A stretch of 64,000 nt of DNA from Pycnococcus provasolii (Eukaryota; Chlorophyta; Pseudoscourfieldiophyceae; Pseudoscourfieldiales; Pycnococcaceae). The DNA lies in NCBI GenBank assembly GCA_938743325.2, contig OW568868.1, positions 124,001 to 188,000 on the forward strand, written 5' to 3'. The translations under genes and the position numbers were made by a program. Within the stretch, counting starts at the first letter, position 1, and each line of letters begins with the position of its first letter. Below are positions 12,401-22,049 of this stretch, piece by piece. The notes below the pieces were generated by a model that did not search any database, was not told the DNA's origin, and saw only the letters and a program-made list of their open reading frames with translations.

Positions 12401-15400
12401 CAAGGCGAAAGGGGGAGCATATCAGGTACGTTCCTCCCCCCATTCCTTCACCAATCTCATTCTGCCTTTTATTCGCCACTTGATCTCTCGCGGGCCCTCC
12501 ACCACCGTCTGTCAGTTTGTGATTCGGATGAGCGACGGACTGCGATTCGGTTCACGCGTTTTGTCTGTGATGTGTGTTGATGCGTGCGATATGCCTCCCT
12601 GATTGATAGCATATGGCGCCGCCGCCGTTCGCGCTGTGTCGCCATATCTTTGCTTTTGCTTGTTTTGCCGAAACGACTCGAGATACACGTCACTAACGCA
12701 ACGACACCCTCCATCCTCTTTTTCACACACTCGCACACGCTACGTTTCCACTTGACGACGCATTCTGATTTCTTCCGTCGTTCCAAACAACAGTTCGGAG
12801 GTGCTGTTCACACGCACAACGCTGCGTCGAGTTTTACGGCGTGCAGCTTTGAGAACAACGAAGCAACGGTACGTCTTTGTCTTACGAATAGGCGGTTGGT
12901 AAAGCGAACACACACCTCCATGCTTTTTCTTTCTCTCAGGCTGCTGTTGTTGGTGCTGGTGCTGTCATACTCCGTCGTGATGGCTGTGCTCGCGGGACTT
13001 ACTTCGCGTACTACGGCGGCGACGGCGGCGGTATCGGCGTCTGGCGATCGACGCAATCATCATCATTCTTATGGAAAACGAACGAACCTTCGCTTGACGA
13101 TGATGATGATAGGCAGCCTCGGACTGCGCTGTTATGGATGCTGCTGCTATGGGCATTCACTTGTGAATGATATCGTCGTCTCTGACACGCGTAACGAATG
13201 ATCGTCATCAGAAGATGTTCCGACATGTGAACGGGCGACAACTCGTGCTGCGTATCTACGCGTGCGCACAGTCGCCTCCGCCGTGGTGTTGCTTGGCTGT
13301 CGAGGCGTCACGTTCGAACGTCGCAGACGTGCTGCACGTCGAGTGTGTGTTGTGGACAGACAACGATCGATGATGGACGACAACAACAAAGGGTTGAAGC
13401 TCGCCTCATCACAAAAAGACTACGATGGTTCTAGTACTGGATCGTTCGTTTTGTCTTTGTGGTTCGTGTACACAGCCAGGCGCCTACCGTCTAACGTCGC
13501 TGAGCCAGCCAGCCGCATCGCCATAATCGCGACAGCGCGATATCACATGACAGCAGCAACAACAACAACAACACGCCACCATCACTTGCGTCGAGTAGCG
13601 GCGGTAGCACCAACAACAGCAGTCTCTTTATATCCGAAGGCGTATCATGAAGGCGGTGGATGGAGAGGTGGAACAACCACATACAACAACAACGAGACTA
13701 ACGACGATTCGCCCACAAACGCCTACACACACACGCCACCACACAACCTGAATGGCTGATACCCGTAAAACCACACAGAGTTTGGGAGGCGCGGTGTTCT
13801 TGGACTTGAGATCCTCGTCTACGTTCACGTTGTGCACGTTCCAGGGCAATCGGGTATTGGTTGGGGAATCCGGGCACAATGTGTTTGTCAGTGGCGTTAC
13901 AGGAGGCTCCAATCCCTCCTCCGCCTCCTTCTACGCATGCACGTTCCTCGACTTACTGAGTGATTCCAATCGTGGTGTGAAGAAAAATGATGGTTCTAAT
14001 TCTGCTGCCACGTTCACGTTCTACGACAACGCGCCGCCTTTCGCACCTCCTGCTCCTCCTCCACCACCTTCTCCTCCACCACCTCCTCCTCCACCTCCTC
14101 CTCCTCCTGCTCCGCCGTCGCCGCCGCCGAATTCTCCTCCTTCTCCTCCTTCTCCTCCTCTTCCTCCTCCGCTATATAACATTCAACTGGGTGCGGACAT
14201 CGACGGCGAGGCGGCGAGCGATTGGTCTGGCTCCTCGGTGTCGCTGTCGTCTGACGGCTCGCGCGTCGCGATCGGGGCTAATAATAACGACGGCAACGGC
14301 TCAAACTCCGGTCACGTGCGCGTGTACGAGTACGTGGCAGGCACCGGATCGTGGACGCAGCTTGGTGCGGACATCGACGGCGAGGCGACGGGCGATGGGT
14401 CTGGCTACTCGGTGTCTCTGTCATCGGACGGCTCGCGCGTCGCGATCGGGGCTCTAGGGAACGACGGCAACGGCGCAGAATCCGGTCACGTGCGCGTGTA
14501 CGAGTATAGTGCAGACTGTGCACGCGCGAGATCGTGGACGCAGCTCGGCGCGGACATCGATGGTGAGGCGGTGGGCGATAAGTCTGGCTACTCGGTATCC
14601 CTATCGTCGGACGGCTCGCGCGTCGCGATCGGGGCTAAGAATAACGACGGCAACGGCGTTAGATCCGGTCATGTGCGCGTGTACGAGTATAGTGCAGGCA
14701 CGGGATCGTGGACGCAGCTCGGCGCGGACATCGACGGCGAGGCGGCGTACGATGCGGCGCAAGATCAAGATCGCTCCTCGGTGTCCCTATCATCAGACGG
14801 CTCGCGTGTCGCGATTGGGGCTCCGTATAACGACGGCAACGGCGCAGACTCCGGTCATGTGCGCGTGTACGAGTACGTGGCAGGCGCGGGATCGTGGACG
14901 CAGCTCGGCGCGGACATCGACGGCGAGGCGGCGAGCGATTGGTCTGGCTCCTCGGTGTCCCTATCGTCGGACGGCTCGCGCGTCGCGATCGGGGCTCATT
15001 TGAACGAAGGCAACGGCGTGAACTCCGGTCACGTGCGCGTGTACGAGTACGTGGCAGGCACCGGATCGTGGACGCAGCTCGGTGCGGACATCGACGGCGA
15101 GGTGGCAGATGATGCCTCTGGCTCCTCGGTATCCCTATCATCGGACGGCTCTCGTGTCGCGATCGGTGCTTATTTGAACGACGGCATTGCCCGCAACGGC
15201 TATTGGATCTCCGGTCACGTGCGCGTGTACGGGTATAGTGCAGGCACGGGATCGTGGACGCAGCTCGGCGCGGACATCGACGGCGAGGCGGGGAGCGATT
15301 GGTCTGGCTACTCGGCGTCCCTGTCTTCGGACGGCTCGCGTGTCGCGATCGGTGCTCCTAGGAACTACGGCAACGGCTCCTTTTCCGGCCACGTGCGTGT

Positions 15401-16739
15401 GTACAACGTTGGGCTTTTATCCATGCTGCCGTCGCCGCCGCCGCCGCCGCCGCTGCCGCCGCCGCCGGCGCCGAATCCTCCTCCATCACCTCCTCCCCTT
15501 TACAACATTCAACTGGGTGCAGACATCGACGGTGAGGCGGCGAGCGATTGGTCTGGCTACTCGGCGTCCCTGTCTTCGGACGGCTCGCGCGTCGCGATCG
15601 GTGCTTATGCGAACGACGGCAACGGCGATTACTCCGGTCACGTGCGCGTGTACGAGTTTTCGGCAGGCGCGGGATCGTGGACGCAGCTCGGCGCGGACAT
15701 CGACGGCGAGGCGGCGGGCGATAACTCTGGCTGGTTAGTATCCCTGTCATCGGACGGCTTGCGCGTCGCGATCGGGGCTCCTACGAACGACGGCAACGGC
15801 ATGTACTCCGGTCACGTGCGCGTGTACGAGTACTCGGCAGGCACCGGATCGTGGACGCAGCTCGGTGCGGACATCGACGGCGAGGCGGCGGGCGACTACT
15901 CTGGCTGGTCGGTGTCCCTATCGTCGGACGGCTCGCGCGTCGCGATCGGGGCTTATTGGAACGACGGCAATGGCGTTAGATCCGGTCACGTGCGCGTGTA
16001 CGAGTATAGTGCAGGAGCGGGATCGTGGACGCAGCTTGGTGCGGACATCGACGGCGAGGCGGCGAGCGATGAGTCTGGCTGGTCGGTGTCGCTGTCATCG
16101 GACGGCTCGCGCGTCGCGATCGGAGCTCATTGGGCCAACAACAACGGCGGCAGCAGTCCATTTTTGTCCGGTCACGTGCGCGTGTACGAGTATAGCGCAG
16201 GCGCGGGATCGTGGACGCAGCTCGGTGCGGACATCGACGGCGAGGGGGCGGCCGATGAGTCTGGCTCCTCGGTATCCCTGTCATCAGACGGCTCGCGCGT
16301 CGCGATCGCGTCATTTAAGAACGACGGCAACGGCGCAGACTCCGGTCACGTGCGCGTGTACGAGTATAGTGCAGACTGTACAGGCGCGGGATCGTGGACG
16401 CAGCTTGGCGCGGACATCGACGGCGAGGCGGGAGGCGATCAGTCTGGCCACTCGGTGTCCCTGTCTTCGGACGGCTCGCGCGTCGCGATCGGTGCTCCTA
16501 GGAACGGCGGCAACGGCAGTGGCTCCGGTCACGTGCGCGTGTACGGGTATAGTGCAGGCACGGGATCGTGGGCACGGCTCGGCGCGGACATCGACGGCGA
16601 GGCGACGGGCGACTTCTCTGGCTGGTCGGTGTCTCTGTCATCGGACGGCTCGCGCGTCGCGATCGGGGCACCTCGGAACGCCGCCAACGGCTCGAACTCC
16701 GGTCACGTTCGCGTTTACAGCGTGGGTGTTTTGGCTTGA
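6769..16739 (+). CDS. Giant five-exon extracellular protein: beta-helix (PMP-like) modules plus two seven-repeat propellers
   Basis: Likely a wall or surface adhesin, about 2,457 residues. I join exons 6769-9996, 10369-10440, 11388-12425, 12794-12868 and 13779-16739. All four introns have GT..AG ends (three GTACGT, one GTACG) and are phase 0, and the joined frame stays open. The ATG at 6769 is followed by a signal peptide (VAFFVLLVMPLVVVTA). Next come two EGF-like Cys stretches, then four modules beginning (C/S)TFAEL K..LH.Q and containing GACSSTSLVV, each followed by GGAV and F..N repeats as in Chlamydia PMP-type right-handed beta-helices. Pro-rich hinges separate them. The last exon holds 7 + 7 copies of a roughly 50-residue repeat (LGADIDGE...SLSSDGSRVAIGA...GHVRVY) split by a Pro-rich hinge. 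No membrane anchor is seen at the C-terminus. Confidence 0.75.
9478..14040 (+). repeat. Tandem duplication of about 2.4 kb that includes two introns
   Basis: The block starting near 9478 (GCTCCAGGAA..ACGACGGCG) recurs near 11911. Each copy holds a beta-helix module, a first intron (9997-10368 / 12426-12793), a 72- or 75-nt exon, a second intron (10441-11387 / 12869-13778), a further exon part and a Pro-rich hinge. Introns are nearly as similar between copies as exons by eye, so the duplication is recent and took genomic DNA, not mRNA. The two earlier beta-helix modules have no introns. Confidence 0.85.
14175..16735 (+). repeat. Two blocks of seven propeller-type repeats
   Basis: Block one (about 14175-15410) and block two (about 15505-16735) each contain exactly seven units of roughly 58-62 codons with the core SLSSDGSRVAIGA and GHVRVY. 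In both blocks the first unit begins with IQLGADI without the usual SWTQ lead, and the last unit ends at RVY.VG. This is the strand swap expected when a propeller closes on itself. Similar units are known from FG-GAP/integrin-like seven-bladed propellers. Confidence 0.8.
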
Positions 16740-17601
16740 TTGAATTGCACAACCGACGGTGTTGCCTAGCTAGCCCTACAACGTGTTCAGTCCTCATTGC
16801 CTTCCTAGATGCTTTCTGGAACGCTTTCTAGTATACTTCGACGCGATCCACTAGCTAGGAGGAGCTCTTCTGCCGATTCACGAAAGTGCGCTATCATCAC
16901 TCATTCTAGCGATCATGGTGCGTGCGTGCGCTCACGGTTGCAACTTGCAAGCGGGTGTTTAAATTCAGTCAACCACATTTAAATCAATTCGGGCGGGCGG
17001 AGGGAACGTACATGAGTGCGCCTTAATTTTATTTGAAATAAAAATAAACAAAAAATTGCGCCTTAACTACCTATCTATATTGAAACAAACGATGTGCATG
17101 CATGAGTGAACGCGTCCATCATCCTGAGTATTTCCTGGTAATTAGATCCATAATTACGTGGTCCACTGCTCGTGGCGAGCTCGCAAGTCCCCCTAATAAC
17201 CATTAAGACTAAGTGAAAGCTTTAGAGGGAAGAGGTGACAACAAGACCAGTCAGTAGCTTCCCCGCCCTTGCAACATACCAACTAATTCGGAACTAACCT
17301 TAGTAGGTCCCCCGGGCCGGAGAGGGAGGGAGAGATCCAAAAAAAGAAAGAAAGAGGGGTTTCAGAAGAAGAAAAGGAAAAGGAAAAGGAAAAGAAATTG
17401 ATTCGGGTTTTATTGGATCATGATCGAACACCTTCCTCCTTCCAACGAGAAAAAAAAAGTCCAAGGAAAATCTCAAAATCCCCAGACAGACCCCGGTCTG
17501 ACGGTGAAGTGAATGTGGACCGTCTTCCTTCATCACACATCACAAACTACTCATACAACCACTCTCTCCTCTCGTCTCAGATAAAATAACGATCAACAAT
17601 A
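16740..17601. other. Intergenic region, AT-rich, no gene seen
   Basis: Separates two genes on the plus strand. AT-rich around 17020-17090, with an AAAAGG-type purine run at about 17370-17400. I see no RNA gene or coding frame of quality. Confidence 0.5.
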
Positions 17602-19392
17602 ATGGCGGCAGCTTACGCTTGTGCACCCGCCTCGTGCAACACCAGCACGCAGTCTGATGACGACACCTCCTCGAAGACCGTCGGCATCGTCGGCGCAGGA
17701 CCCGCGGGTCTCGTCTTCGCGAAAGAACTCCTCGAGCAGGGCATGGATGTTGTTCTGTTCGAAATGCAAAAGAACGTCGGAGGAGTGTTCAGCCGCACGT
17801 ACGATGGCACGATGCTGACGACGTCCAACGTGCTCACGCAGTTCAGCAGCCATCAAACGGGAGAAGAAAAAGAGCCTCTCATGTACACCGCCGAGCAGTA
17901 CGTCGGATACCTCGAGAGCTTTGCGAAGCGATTTGGTGTGCTCAGTCGCATCCACTTCTCCACGCGTGTCGAACGCATTGCGCCGAAATCGGAGGAAACC
18001 GGCAAGTACGAATTCACGGTGCGTAACGTCTCTCCACGACTGGAGGTGACGGGTGATCATGATGGCGGCATTAACAATGATGCGCTGATGCGTGCCGAGT
18101 GGGATCTCGTTCCATCTTCGGACGAAATGCGCTTCTACTTCGACCACGTCGTCGTGTGCTCGGGTGTGAATCTGCAGCCTGTGATGGCACGTTGGCCTGA
18201 CATGGACAAGTTTCGCGGTGAGATCCTGCACACGATGGGATACAAGAATGCAGAGCCGTACAAAGGAAAGCGTGTTCTTCTCGTCGGTCTTGGCGAAAGT
18301 GGAAGTGACATCGCGTTGCAGGTGGCGAAGGTGGCGTCGCAATCAGCCATCTCCAGCCGTAGTGGACCTGGCACCGTCACGCCTCGATACCTCGATCAGG
18401 AGCCTGCTGATCTCATTACAAACCGTGCGTACTACTGCATGCCAGATGAGGGTACCGAAACGTTGTGGCGCAACATTTTCTGGTGGAGCTACCAGAATCG
18501 CAAGGCTCTGAAGGATCATGCCACGAATGGAAAGTGGGCGCTTGACAATTACAAGCGGAATGCGCTTCCGACGAACCGATTCGGCACGAAGAACACGTCG
18601 TTCATGGTCGCGCAGGCTGAGCACGGCACGGCGATTCACCCGGACATCGACCACTTCACGGAGACGGGTGTGCAATTCGTCGACGGCACGACGTTCGATT
18701 GCGACGCGGTCATCGTCAACACGGGCTACAAGGGCGATCTGAAGTTTCTCTCGTCATCCACCGGCGGCGCGGTTGACGACGACACGCTCGCTGATTTTGG
18801 CGACGTGAGGCTCCTGTTCAAGCACATGTACCATCCCAACTTGGGATCTGACATCGTGCTTGGCGGCTTTGCTCGTCCCGCCTTTGGCGCCATCCCACCG
18901 TGTGCGGAAATGCAGGCGCGCTACCACGCGCTTGTTCTAGCGGGAAAGAAGGAGCTGCCTGCCGACATGGATGATCGCATCCGAAGGGATCGCGATTTTG
19001 AGATGAAACGTTACCCAAAGGATTCGCCACGTCTTTCCGCGTTGACTGATTACCTCTTCTACATGGAAAGCATGGCTGATCTCATTGGCTGCAGTCCTAA
19101 GGGCGAATTCCTGCGCATGCTCAAGAAATCGCATCCAAACATCCACAAGCGTGTTATGTTCGGGCCCATCTCCGCTCATGCGTATCGCTTGCGTGGTGAG
19201 CACGGCGCCGACTTTGCGGCGATGGAGAAGTACTACGGAGACTTACCATTCAGCCGCTTCTTCTCCAAGGGTCCCGGCGCCATGTTTATCAAGGTGCACG
19301 CGATGCTGCTGAACATAATGCAGGGCTTGGGGTACAACCTGAGGGGTGTGAGTGGAGAAGTCCATAACAGACGCGGGCACACGTGCGCATGA
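17602..19392 (+). CDS. Flavin-containing monooxygenase-like protein
   Basis: FAD/NADPH-dependent monooxygenase, 596 residues, probably oxidising a soft nucleophile (S or N); substrate not predictable. The ATG start is well placed. The FAD Rossmann motif is VGIVGAGPAGLVFAKEL (residues 28-44). The FMO fingerprint F.G...H...Y appears as FRGEILHTMGY near 203-213, directly before the NADPH motif GLGESG near 230. An NTGYKG motif near residue 374 matches the ATG/NTGY motif of the FMO/BVMO superfamily. Length is slightly above the usual 450-550 because of a longer C-terminal region. No transmembrane tail is evident, so probably soluble. Confidence 0.88.
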   Translation: MAAAYACAPASCNTSTQSDDDTSSKTVGIVGAGPAGLVFAKELLEQGMDVVLFEMQKNVGGVFSRTYDGTMLTTSNVLTQFSSHQTGEEKEPLMYTAEQYVGYLESFAKRFGVLSRIHFSTRVERIAPKSEETGKYEFTVRNVSPRLEVTGDHDGGINNDALMRAEWDLVPSSDEMRFYFDHVVVCSGVNLQPVMARWPDMDKFRGEILHTMGYKNAEPYKGKRVLLVGLGESGSDIALQVAKVASQSAISSRSGPGTVTPRYLDQEPADLITNRAYYCMPDEGTETLWRNIFWWSYQNRKALKDHATNGKWALDNYKRNALPTNRFGTKNTSFMVAQAEHGTAIHPDIDHFTETGVQFVDGTTFDCDAVIVNTGYKGDLKFLSSSTGGAVDDDTLADFGDVRLLFKHMYHPNLGSDIVLGGFARPAFGAIPPCAEMQARYHALVLAGKKELPADMDDRIRRDRDFEMKRYPKDSPRLSALTDYLFYMESMADLIGCSPKGEFLRMLKKSHPNIHKRVMFGPISAHAYRLRGEHGADFAAMEKYYGDLPFSRFFSKGPGAMFIKVHAMLLNIMQGLGYNLRGVSGEVHNRRGHTCA

Positions 19393-19813
19393 TTTGCGAT
19401 TGCGACGACGACATACATGGATGATGACGATCGCGACGAACTGTGCAGTGTTGCGACTTGTGAGGGTAGGAGACGGAGGAGGAGGTGTGGTAGCGGGAAT
19501 GCTTGGACGACGCCAACGTCGTCGCGATGATCGCCACGAGTGGAATCTCTTGATTGAGGCGAGCGAGGTATTATCACGACGGCGGCGGCTGTCAAACTGG
19601 ATGGATGGTTTTGTCAAAACGGTCTTTTTGCCCAATTATAAAGTTTAACCCCGAACCCACCCCGCCCCGTGTCGTTCTCTATCTGCGATAAATCCGCCAT
19701 TGTTCAAGTTTCCATCTCTGACTCTAGTAACGCTACTATCGTAGCGCGCAACCCGTCTTCGTTCGTAACGACCCCTAGATAGAGCAGGTGGCCACTATTA
19801 TCCATAGTCAGTG
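19393..19813. other. Intergenic region, nothing recognised
   Basis: Short gap between two plus-strand genes. No repeat, RNA gene or supported coding frame is visible. Confidence 0.4.
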
Positions 19814-20362
19814 ATGCCGTCACCGCGTGATGATGATGCTGCTCGGAGAACCAACAAGCCGTCGTTCTTCGAAGTGGTGGACGCCGCACGCGCTGACGAC
19901 CTTCCCGCGTTTCTCCAGCTCCTACACGAATACTTCCCTGACATCGACGACGACAAAACGCTCATGCGCGCGTGTGTCGAAGAAGATCGCGGCGCCGGGT
20001 GTGCGCTTCACTTCGCATGTGACACGGCGGCGCGGCGAGTGGTTGGCTACATTCTCGACCATGCGCCGCAGTCCGCGGTCAATCAAAAGGCGCGACGAGG
20101 TGGGGAAACGCCACTGCATCGAGTCGCGCGTATGTGCCACGTCGGCAGGAAGTGTGGCGACGACGATGAGGATGACGTCGTGACGACGAAATACCCATAT
20201 CTGTCTCTGTACCAAGAGCTTCTTCGTCGCGGTGCAGATCCAGACACATTGGATGATCAGAAACGTCGACCTGTGGACGTTGTCGTGAACAAAGGATTTG
20301 GCTGGTCCATGGGCGACGTGCGCCGTCGTGTCGAACAGCTGCAGGAAGAAAAGGTAAAGTAG
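19814..20362 (+). CDS. Small ankyrin-like protein
   Basis: 182 residues from the ATG at 19814. Degenerate ankyrin units are visible: FFEVVDAARADDLPAFLQLL, GCALHFACDTAARRVVGYIL, GETPLHRVARMCHV, LYQELLRRGADPDTLDDQKRRPVDV. An acidic GDDDEDD loop interrupts the third unit. It ends with a charged helix (VRRRVEQLQEEKVK). Probably a small binding protein; partner unknown. It converges with the J-domain gene on the other strand, the two stop codons being about 130 bp apart. Confidence 0.7.
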   Translation: MPSPRDDDAARRTNKPSFFEVVDAARADDLPAFLQLLHEYFPDIDDDKTLMRACVEEDRGAGCALHFACDTAARRVVGYILDHAPQSAVNQKARRGGETPLHRVARMCHVGRKCGDDDEDDVVTTKYPYLSLYQELLRRGADPDTLDDQKRRPVDVVVNKGFGWSMGDVRRRVEQLQEEKVK

Positions 20363-20491
20363 TAGTGCAGAAGTAGTTTTAGGAAGGAAGTCCCAACAAT
20401 CAATCGTGTTTTTGCAAATGTAATGGTGGTGGTGGTTGGCTGGTGGTTGGGTGTGATGATACATACTGTAGGATGACAACAATTTACTTTT

Positions 20492-21505
20492 TCACACAGA
20501 ATATGAACCAGGTTCATTTCCACCATCACCAACAATTGCTTCAAGCAAGGTATCGCGAGCAGCTTTCGCAACCACGAATTGAGATTGAAGCAATTCCAAT
20601 TCCGACGCACTGACACCTGGCCGTCGATCGGGATGATAGAAGAGAGCTGTGGCGCGGAATGCCGCGTGGATCTCTCGGGCTGACAAGGCACCGCGTGCTC
20701 GTAGTCCAAGCATTGCGCGATGTGGACAGATTTCAGAGTTGACGCGAAAGTCCTCGTCCTCATCACCATTAGCCTTGTCGTTGTTATGTTTTTCTTTTTC
20801 AGGTTGCTGTTGATGTTGTCGCGGTGGCGGTGGCGGCGGCGGCGGCGACGAGGACGACGACGGTTGTTGTGGTTGGCCGTCGTCGTCGTCGTCATCGTTC
20901 TGCTGTTGTTGTTCGCCGTCGTCGTCAATGACAACACGAATCTTACTTCGCGTACGCCGTGGTGGGTGCTGCTTCTTGCGTGTATGCTGCGGTGGTGCGT
21001 GAGGTGGATGCGAATGACGTACTCCCGCCGCCGCCGCCGCAGCAGCTGCTGCTGCTGCTCCAGATGACGGAACACCGCGTGGAGCTGTGCGCCGATGAGG
21101 ACCTGGTGGTGGTGGTGGTGGTGGTGGTGGTGTCGATTCATTATTTTTCTCCTTGCCGCTGCTGCTGCTGCTTGTTGCGTCGGGGTGACGTCGACTACGT
21201 TCTTTCTCAGCCTCCTCCCTGCTCCTCCTCACCGCCTCTTCGCGCGCCCTCTGTTCGTCGCGTTCCGCCTCCTCTCGCCGCCTCCGTCTTTCGTCTTCGA
21301 TGCGCTTCAATTGCTCGTCGCACCACCTCGCAACCTCCCGCCGTCGTCGACCACGTTCGTTCTCAGCCTCCTCGCGGCTGCGCTCGACAGCCTCCTCGCG
21401 AGCGCGCTCCTCCTCCTGCTCCTTTCGGCGGTGAAGAAGAACCCGCTCATGCTTCTGCTGCTGCTGTTCCTCTCGAGAAGGAGACGACGCCGACGCGTCC
21501 GCCAT
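20492..21505 (-). CDS. J-domain (DnaJ-like) co-chaperone with charged coiled-coil N-terminus
   Basis: 337 residues from the ATG at 21505. The C-terminal 65 residues hold a J-domain: LSAREIHAAFRATALFYHPDRRPG with the HPD motif that stimulates Hsp70 ATPase, followed by helix III (QFVVAKAARDTLL). The N-terminal half is a long Glu/Arg-rich coiled coil (REEAE.ER.RR repeats), then Pro-, Ala-, Gln- and Asp-rich low-complexity tracts. A C-terminal rather than N-terminal J-domain is seen in several specialised J-proteins. The client is not predictable. Confidence 0.8.
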   Translation of the reverse strand: MADASASSPSREEQQQQKHERVLLHRRKEQEEERAREEAVERSREEAENERGRRRREVARWCDEQLKRIEDERRRRREEAERDEQRAREEAVRRSREEAEKERSRRHPDATSSSSSGKEKNNESTPPPPPPPPPGPHRRTAPRGVPSSGAAAAAAAAAAAGVRHSHPPHAPPQHTRKKQHPPRRTRSKIRVVIDDDGEQQQQNDDDDDDGQPQQPSSSSSPPPPPPPPRQHQQQPEKEKHNNDKANGDEDEDFRVNSEICPHRAMLGLRARGALSAREIHAAFRATALFYHPDRRPGVSASELELLQSQFVVAKAARDTLLEAIVGDGGNEPGSYSV

Positions 21506-21594
21506 TGCTCCTAACACAAAATCGTAAAAAAAGGAGTAAAACGTTCCGTGTGGTTGGGTGGCTGATCAGGGAGAGGAGGGAAGCAGGCGAGCCG

Positions 21595-21621
21595 TAACCC
21601 TAACCCTAACCCTAACCCTAA
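21595..21621. repeat. Interstitial telomere-type tract (CCCTAA)4
   Basis: Four CCCTAA units between the divergent J-domain gene (ATG 21505) and the transporter gene (ATG 22050). Confidence 0.9.
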
Positions 21622-22049
21622 TGGATTCCTCTGACTCTGCTGAAAGACTGTCAAACCCTATTATCCCTCAGAAGAAAGGACAAGGACCTCCTGAAAGAAG
21701 GTGTGTGAAAGTCATGAAATTTCCCCAAATGCCTTCCAACCACAAACCCCGAACTCATCAAAACCCGAAATCAACGTTTTTACTGTTAGTTCTGGGAGAG
21801 GGTGCATTCCCACCCCTATAACGGCCTCCCCTCACTCCTCCACGTCCACTCCACGGAAGGAAGGTGGGCCCCAGAAAGCCTGCCCTGCCCCAGATTTGTC
21901 CAAGAATGTTCCATCCGATGGAATTTCCCGACTTGAAGGGAAAAAACAGACCCGACCCGACCCGATCAGTCAGAGGCGGTTCCATCACCCCCTCGGTCGT
22001 TTTTGTTACTTATTTTCACTCTTTTTTGATCGCTCTCTCTCTTCTAGCC

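Noticed and set aside
15865-16743. 292-codon Arg/Thr-rich plus-strand frame under the propeller repeats
   Set aside because: Shifted-frame shadow of the repeats; composition is only a read-out of the GC-rich codons in the true frame.
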